From positions 8,494,001-8,558,000 of the forward strand of contig CM040106.1 in the NCBI GenBank assembly GCA_022496805.1: a DNA stretch of 64,000 bases, read 5' to 3'. This DNA is from Pohlia nutans (lineage: Eukaryota > Streptophyta > Bryopsida > Bryales > Mniaceae). The stretch's first letter is position 1; each line of letters starts with the position of its first letter. Of the stretch, positions 56,930 through 64,000 are shown in pieces. The notes below the pieces were generated by a model. The model searched no databases. It saw nothing but the letters and a program-made list of their open reading frames with translations, and was not told the DNA's origin. A program made the position numbers and the translations under genes.

Positions 56930-59900
56930 TTTCAATGTGGGGGGAGGCAAGATTGGCCGTCGGGACCGATGGCTCATTCTTGGGCCGGAGTCATATCACG
57001 TGGTCGTAACGATGCCTCGTTTTTATTGTGTGAAGTTGCTGCTTAGAAGGGTGTAGTGCTACATGGGGAGTGCACTGAGTGGCATGGAAAGTCGTTTCGG
57101 AGGGTCCAGAAAGAAGAGGGTGAAACCTTGGCATGATGTAACAAGTCCCTGTCCTGGGAAAATTCGCTAAGTGTCCAGTGGTGAGTGTGCCTTTGGGCCC
57201 ACTAATTAGGATCCAGTGCGTGTGTGAAGGGTCGGTGCCAAGGGGTCAAAGTGAAAGGCCAGCCATTGCTCACGAGGTGACGAGGTCGTGGCTAGGTCGT
57301 GCTGATGTCAAATGTGGAGGGGCAACATGTGACGTGTGACTCACTGGAACCCTAAACACTGTCAATTGGGGATGGCTGTAATAGCGGTCGTGGCCGATCG
57401 GTCATTTGGAGGGCCCAACATCTTCTCACGGGTCGTGGCGAGGCGTCGCGTATGAAAGTCAAGCCATGCGGGATGGGATTCTTTTTGACGAGTGTCGTGT
57501 GTCCAGTGGCATGTCTTTTGCTCACGAGTTCATAGCAATGTCCAATTTTAAGGGTATTGAGAGTCGTACATGGATTGACGATTTGTGAATCGGGGGGAGG
57601 CTGGATTGGCCGTCGGGGCCGATGCCTCTATTCAAGGGGCAAAATTTCCCAAACACGTCACGGCAAGACCTTATCCTTGAGGATCTTGCGATTGCGTGTT
57701 AGGGACCATTGGTACAACCGGCGTGTTTTGTGTGGCCTGACGAGTCGTGTGGGGAGTCGGATGTAAGGGTTTAGCGGTTCTCGAGTGGCAACAAACATAT
57801 AGAAACAATACAGTTAGAGAGGGCTAGACTGACCTTCAGGACCGAGGGCTCATTTGGAGTGGCCATCATTTGGCATACTTAGCATACTTGGTATTTGTGT
57901 TCAATTGGGGATGGCTTGATTGGCCGTTGGGGGCGAGGGCACGTTTTGAGTGGCCAACACATAGGCGTACTAGGATTAAAGCGTACTAAGATTAAGGCGT
58001 ACTAGCATTACGCGTACTACCATTTAGGCGAACTTGGGGGGGCCAGCGTTTTTCACTGGGATACTAGTAGTTGTGAATTGGGGAGGGCAGGTTTGGGTGT
58101 CGGGGCCGAGGTCTCATTTTGAGGAGCCAGCGCTTTTCTATGGGGTACAGGTATTTGAGAATTGGAGAGGGTTGGATTGGCCAACGGGGCCGAGGGTACA
58201 TTTGAAGGGGCGAGCATTTCCGCACTGGGATACAAGTATTTGTGAATTGAGGGAGGGCAACATTAGCCGTCGGGGACGAGGGCTCATCTTGAGACCCAGC
58301 ATTTAAGAAAGTGGTTGTAGCGAGACGTCATTTAAAGAGCCCAATTTTTGAGTCTAGCGCGTGTGTGAGTTGTTGTGACAGCGTGTGATGTCATGTGTGG
58401 GCGTTGTGAGGCTTAGGACTCATTTTCTAGGGTCTAGTGGATGACTGTGATGTCATGGTGTGCTCAATGATGTGTGACGAGTCCACCGCGTGACGAGTCC
58501 AGTGCGTGTTTGGTCCAGAGCGGGACAAGTTGAGCGCGTGACAAGTGGTGTGTTTTGAGTCGCGTTCTAGGGTTTGGCTCGTCACGAGTGGCATACTGTA
58601 ATAGAAAAATTCAAATTTGGGAAGGGCTGGTTTGGCCGTCAGGGCCGAGGGCTCATTCTGAGGGGCCAACGCTTCTCTATGGGGTACAAGTATTTGTGAA
58701 TTGGAGAGGGCTGGATTGGCTGTCAGGGCGAGGGCACGTTTTAAGTGCCAAGCAGTTAGGCGTACTTGGTTAGCCATTTAGTGAATTGGTGAGGGCTAGA
58801 TTGGTCGTCGGGGCCGAGGGCTCATTTTGACGGGCCATCGTTTCTCTATGTGGTACAAGTATTTGTGAAATAGAGAGGGCTCGATTGGCCGTCGGGGGCG
58901 AGGGCACGTTTTGATTAGCCAGCACATAGGCATTATAGGATAGACAATGTGTGAATTGGGGAGGGCTGGATTGGCCATCGGGGGCGAGGGTTGTTTTGAA
59001 GGTCCAGAGCGTGACGAGTCCGGAGCGTGACGAGCCCAGCCTGTGACGAGTTGAACGCGTGACGAGTCCTGAGCATGTTTGGTCCAGAGCGCGACGAGTT
59101 GAGCGCGTGACAAGTGGTATGTTTTGAGTGGCGTGTCGAGTATTGTGGCGACTCGCATTCGGGGGCGAGGGCACGTTTTGAGGGGCCAGCGCTTCTCACA
59201 AGGATACAAGTATTTGAGAATTGGGGAGGGCTGGATTGGCCGTCGGGGCCGAGGGTTCATTTGGTGGGGCGAGCATTTCCGCACTGGGATACAAGTATTT
59301 TTGAATTGGGAGAGGGCAATATAAACCGTCGGAGACAAGGGCTCATCTTGAGGAGCCAGCACTTAAGAAAGTGGTTGTAGCAAGACGTCATTTGAAGAGC
59401 CCAGTTCTTGAGTCCAGCGGGTGTGTGAGTTGTTGTGACAGCGTGTGATGTCATGTGTGGGCATTGTGAGGCTTAGTACTCATTTTCTAGGGCCCAGTAG
59501 ATGACTGTGAGGTCATGGCGTGCTCAAAGATGGGTGACGAGTCCAGCGCGTGACGAAAGGTTTTCTAGGATTTAAACCTAGTGTCATAGGGTCCAATGTG
59601 ACGTGTCTAGTGTTCAAATGGCGTATTGAGTAGCGTGGCGAGTCGTGTTTCTAAGTCCAGCGTGTGACGAGTCGTGTGTTTGAATGGCGTGTTGAGTAGG
59701 GTGAAGTCTTGCATGCGCGAGTTCAGCGTGACGAGGGGCCTACTATAACATAAGCACACTGAAGTGGGAGAGGGCTGGTTAGGCCGTTGGGGCCGAAGGC
59801 TTGTTTTGAAGGGCTAGCGTTGCTCACGAGGTCATGGGGACGCAACATTTTCGAGGGTCAAGCCTTAGCGTGTTTGGGTCCAGGGAGACGAGAGGTGTTT

Positions 59901-61440
59901 TGAGTGGCCTGTTGAGTATCGCGTCGACTCGCATTCTAGGTTCCGGCTCGTAACGAGTGGCTTACTGTAATAGAAAAATACACGAGTAGCGTGGCAAGTT
60001 GTGTTTTTGGAGGATTTAGCCTTAGTGTGATATGGTGCAATGTTAGCATGGCGTGACGAGTACCGTGGCGAGTCGTGTTCTTGAGTCGAGTGCGTGACGA
60101 GTGGTGTGTTAGAACGCGTGGCAAGTAGCGTAGCGAGTCGAATTCTTGAGTCCAGAGCGTGATGAGTCGAGTGTTAGAACGCATGGCGAGTAGCGTGGCA
60201 AGTCGTGTTCTTGAGTTCAGAGCGTGATGAGGGGCCAACTGTATTAGAAACACTCAGATGTTGGAGAGGGCTGGTTTGGCCGTTAGGCCGTCGGGCTGAT
60301 TTGGAGAGACAAGCTTGTGGGTGTGAGGTTTAGCCGAAGTCAAATTTTGAAGGATAAGCATGTTACGCGTTCCGTACGGGGTTAGACAATTGTAAATTTG
60401 GAGAGGGCTAGATTGGCCATCAGGGCCGAGGGTCATTTTGAAGGGCGAGCATGTTTACACGAGTCCGCGGTGACGCAAGGTTGACAAGGATTTAGCCTCA
60501 GTGTCATACTATCCAGTGTGACAGGTCGGGTGTTCAAATGGCGTGTCGAGAAGCGTATCGAGTTGTATGTTCAAATGGCGTGTCGAGTAGCGTGGCGAGT
60601 TGTGTATTCAAATGGCATGTCAAGTAGCGTAGCGAGTCGTGTGCCTGAGTCCTGCGCGTGACAAGGGGCCTACTATAATAGAGACACACTGAAGTGGGAG
60701 AGGGTTGGTTTGGCCGTCGGGGTAGTAGCGTAGTAGTGTCCAGCGTGACGAGTGGTGTGTTTTGAGAGCCGTGACGAGTATCGTTGGTACTGGCGTTCTA
60801 AGGTACGGCACTCCGGCTAGTACCGCGTGGCCTACTGTAATACAAGATACTAAGATGGGAGAGGGCTGGTTTGGTCGTCTGGGCCGAGGGCTGATTTGGA
60901 GAGGCCAGCATTTCCACTTGAAGTTGTGGCGAGAGCTCATTTAGAGAGCCCAGTACTTACTAACTAGGTCATGGCGAGGTATAATAGTGAAGGTCTCGCA
61001 CCATACGTGTTCTAGTGTTGTGATCGTGAAGTTCTGCAATGGGGAGCTTGTACGGACCTCTTAGGGCAACGTGAGGCGGAGGGCTCAAATCCAAAGGACC
61101 AGCGCATGCGTGTGAGGTCGTGTCGATGTCAAGTATGGATGGGCCAGCACGAAACGAGTTCCGTACTGGGATAGTCAATCGAGAATCTGGGGAGGCCTGG
61201 ATTGGCCGTCGGGGTCGAAGGTTGTTTTGAAGGTCCAACATGTTTTGACGAGGTCGTGTCCAGGTTGAGTCTTGTGCGTGATAGAGTCCAGGAGGGTCAA
61301 GCCTGTGCGTGATCGAGTCCAGGTTGAGGAGTGCTATGGTCAGGGTCGTGTCCAGTAGTAGCATCAACGCTCGGCGAGTGAGAGCCCGTGGCGAAGTGTG
61401 GCAATGGGAGCCTGTCAATGGGAGCCTGTCAATGCACCAT
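56930..61440 (+). repeat. G- and CpG-rich dispersed repeat region
   Basis: About 18 copies of a core GAGGGCTGGATTGGCCGTCG followed by GGGCCGAGGGCTCATTTTGA-like sequence occur at irregular spacing (for example 56938, 57591, 57903, 58079, 58159, 58618, 58700, 58787, 58872, 58957, 59222, 59768, 60263, 60401, 60697, 60858, 61184). Between them lie many variants of GACGAGTCCAGCGCGTGACGAGT and GTGGCGAGTCGTGT. CpG is abundant and the plus strand is strongly G-rich, unlike any neighbour. The ORFs inside (58034-58306, 58555-58773, 59114-59380, 58796-59362 minus) are by-products of the repeats. Origin unknown. Confidence 0.75.
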
Positions 61441-61637
61441 GAGGGCTCTTACAGTGGTGTAATTGGCTGACTCTAAAAGCTTGTGTTTGTTACATGCTTA
61501 TGCGAGGTGGTTGTAGTTTGGTTTAGCAATACGCCATTTTTCAATATCGATGTTACATGTCTATTTTGTGTGAGTCATACATTTCCTACTAGCTTTGAAG
61601 CATACAATTTATATTGTTTTCAATTTCTCTTATACAG

Positions 61638-64000
61638 GTTCCGCAGGTGCGGTATGACTCAGACACTGCAAATGAGAACGTTGAGACGCCTCAACCCCCG
61701 ATTGGAGTCGAAGATGATGATGAGGACGAAGACTCCCCTATCGTTGCCACTGTGGATGGTTTGAGTGAGGATGACATTCGGCGATCGCAGAAGATCAACA
61801 CCGTTGCATCACTTGTAGCCCAACATTTGCAACCGGTTAATATTTCTCGCCACAACATTCCTTTGTGCAGGCTTGTTGTCGTGCCTATGGTAAGGCCCAT
61901 TCTACAAAGTGATCTTGTCAAGCTTGAGCAGGAATTCGTCCATGGCTATCGTGAAGGTGCTTGTGTTTTTTATGTGTCCCTAACAAACGAGCAAGGTGAA
62001 GGAGAGCACGTGTCATCCAAAGACCGCAGTGATTGGGGACCAATTTGGCACTCTGAGAGCAAGAAATTTGATTAGTATCTCGATTCCCAGGATTCATTAC
62101 GATTTTTGAAAGGTAAATAGTTCTTCATATGCGATGGAAATCATCGTCGTATAGCTTGGATGAACCATATTACTAGACTCTACAATGACGTTCCATCTTG
62201 GCATTACTTCGTGGACACAATCATCTTGGAGACCAAGGGTGAACTTGGTGTTCTCATGAACGTCATGAATGACATAAACAAGTGAGTAAACGTTTTCGTG
62301 CAAAAATTCTTTCTTTCAAATTTCAAAGTTTACTAGATTTTGATTATATACGTCTTCTAATTGTGATTGATGTGGTCCATGTCTTTTAGGCAAAAAGAGT
62401 TTTCCCACGTGAAAACAAATCTAGTTCATCAGCTCTATCAGGTTCGGAAGTTTGGGACAATGCCGCTGAGATATTTCTCAGAGCTATTGAGCCCCGAGGA
62501 ATTGGAAAGATGTCGTAATTTAGTGAAGAGAGGATGGACAAATTTACAAGCAGATGTTTTTATTTCTCTCATGTTTGTTGTAATATTTCTCCTTTCACTC
62601 TTCTACTGCATTTTTTGTTCACGTGAATGTGTGCATTTTATATTAAAATTTGTACCTCTAATATCCTTTTATTTGGGACCTTGTTTCAACAAGATATTGT
62701 TGCTGCAAGTGACTTAGCTGTGCTTGTTTATCGTGAGGAGACCAAACGAGAAGATGTTACTCAGGAAGGCATTGCGACTGCAATAAAGATGGGCATCAAG
62801 GAAAGGACTTCAAAATTGATAGTTAAATTAGGGAAGATGATAGCTGTAGCGAATCCAGCGCATGGTCCAGAGATTCTGCAAGAGGTATAAAACAATTTAT
62901 TTCTTTCATTTTTACTTAAAGTTGCTTGTATTTCTGTTGCTCATGGTTTGAATTTCACCTTTTTTCAGATTGAGAGGCATTGGAGTATGAATGCCTCGCA
63001 GTTGGAGCTCACTTTGGACAAGCTCACTTTGGACAAGCTCCAGATCATTGCTACAACAACTGGTCCTCCTCACCACAAGAGGCAGTTTGTTGTCCCTTGA
63101 GGCCGGGGAACGATGAACGCCTCAATTCCTTTATTTTGAAGGCCGCCTCGTGGGGAGGGGTGAGTTTCTCTATCAATATTGATTTAGTTTGTTTACATTC
63201 TTTCTCTACTTTCATACTTTGTAATTTTATTGTTTCAATTTCATAACTATATTTTTTGTAGATTGAGGACTGCGCAGTGGAGTTGTTTGAAACTATCGTC
63301 CACAAAGACAATGTTCCTTTGAACATGGTGTCCCAGCAGAGCCCATGACACTTTCCCAATTCATAGAGTATTGGCAAGTGAATTTTTGGGACAAGGCATT
63401 CCTTAACGTTTTCAAGGAGACTGAAGCATTCAAGAAATCAATTGCCTTCAAGGATTTCAAGGGTTCTGATCTCGTGGTCAAACGTGTGGTCTACGGGTAT
63501 TTTTTCTTTTTGTCTAACTTGGTTTTGAGGTAAACGTTTCATTTGTAAAGTTACACATAATATTGCATCAAATGAGAATACTAATTGTTCAGTATTGTAT
63601 GGCTACTATTTCAAGCATGAGTTACTCGAAAAGAAGGCAATTGCCAAGACTGATCTTCTCGTGTTCCTTGAGAGTTGGATGGATCATTCTTCTGAGTATT
63701 GCATGCTCTCTCCGCTACAGTTGAAGACGTGGACAAGCACACATCTCAAGGGGGTTGGGTAGTACTTGGACTGTATGTTGGGTTATGTACATACAGAAGA
63801 AAAGGTTCTCAAATCCTCAGCTGAGACTGCCGATTCACCTGCCCTGTTGGTTGGTGAGTTGCAAAAGCTTGATGAGGAGGCGCGGTTTAAACTCATTGCC
63901 AAGGTTGAAGTTGAAGACAAGAAGAAGGCGTTGAAGATTACTCAACATGAAGAGAAGGTGGCCGCCCAGGAGCAAGCCAAGATTGAGAAACAAGCGGAGA
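61638..64000 (+). pseudogene. Multi-exon decayed gene with ParB/Srx-like DGNHR motif (runs off window)
   Basis: Exon 61638-62281 starts VPQVRYDSDTANENVETPQP, has an acidic stretch (VEDDDEDEDSP), then QHLQPVNISRHNIPLCRLVV and FFICDGNHRRIAWMNHITRL. Donor GTGAGT and acceptor TTTTAG join it in phase to 62390 (KEFSHVKTNLVHQLYQVRKF). Further exons: about 62690-62884 (VYREETKREDVTQEGIATAI), 62969-63159 (IERHWSMNASQLELTLDKLT), 63262-63500 (TLSQFIEYWQVNFWDKAFLN) and about 63590 to the window end (FKHELLEKKAIAKTDLLVFL, then a Glu/Lys coiled coil). Stops at 62073, 62118, 63098 and 63760 are C-to-T type; frameshifts lie near 63095 and 63345. DGNHR loops occur in ParB/sulfiredoxin-fold proteins. The family and function are unknown. 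Confidence 0.6.

Noticed and set aside
57406..61418. ORFs in the G-rich repeat region
   Set aside because: They repeat the same short phrases on both strands because the DNA repeats; composition follows the repeat, with no domain or splice structure.
32527..64000. Reassigned stop codons (TAG/TAA read as Gln)
   Set aside because: Many TAG codons sit where Gln is expected, as in altered nuclear codes. But the intact copia polyprotein, the first Tnp2 exon and the DUF4216 ORF use CAG/CAA for Gln without internal TAG/TAA, and ORFs end normally with all three stops. TGA at Arg positions also needs explaining. C-to-T decay explains everything.

Overview
The window reads as nuclear DNA of a land plant: GT-AG introns of 68 to 145 bp and longer, plant-type CACTA (Tnp2), MULE, Ty1/copia and Ty3/gypsy proteins, AT-rich spacers and several MITE-like units. 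The MULE and Tnp2 types, together with the short introns, suggest an early-diverging lineage such as a bryophyte, lycophyte or fern, but that is inference. I see no tRNA, rRNA, CRISPR array or convincing conserved housekeeping gene. Almost everything recognisable is a mobile element or a broken gene carrying mobile elements.

Layout. 0.2-4 kb: two minus-strand exons of an unknown nuclear-type protein, arrays of TGACTC/GAGTCA dyads, and small tandem repeats. 4.2-11.76 kb: a CACTA transposon with largely open genes: an N-terminal Cys-motif exon spliced towards a SET domain, then Tnp2 plus DUF4218, then a DUF4216 protein, ending at a TTGTAGTG terminus. 11.8-13.3 kb: a minus-strand coiled-coil gag-like remnant and the 3' end of a Ty3 integrase. 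13.34-18.7 kb: the start of a long LTR-like unit with its own roughly 940-codon ORF, followed by a decayed Ty3 gag. 19.2-26.5 kb: a CACTA-type terminus with five 64-bp palindromic units and scattered pseudo-exons. 26.5-43.4 kb: one or more long multi-exon pseudogenes split by a nearly intact copia element (26868-32526, TSD GGTAC) and by a 3.93-kb TG...CA insertion (37993-41921, TSD AAAAC) that is probably a solo LTR carrying coding sequence. The pseudogene ends in an FCP1-like phosphatase segment. 43.8-48.6 kb: copia leader remnants in inverted orientation around a 989-bp foldback element, plus a second copy of the long LTR's end. 49.1-52.9 kb: a full-length MULE transposase gene with SWIM finger, killed by four stop codons. 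53-56 kb: a MITE and one unknown minus-strand ORF. 56.2-64 kb: a multi-exon pseudogene with a ParB/sulfiredoxin-like DGNHR motif, whose presumed first long intron holds 4.5 kb of G- and CpG-rich dispersed repeats.

Common thread: nearly all in-frame stops in the decayed genes fall where a single C-to-T change would turn CAG, CAA or CGA into TAG, TAA or TGA. That fits deamination of methylated cytosine in silenced elements. The CACTA and copia genes mostly lack such stops and so look younger. The strongest candidates for something undescribed are the SET-domain CACTA element and the coding, LTR-like 3.9-kb unit shared by two oppositely oriented copies.
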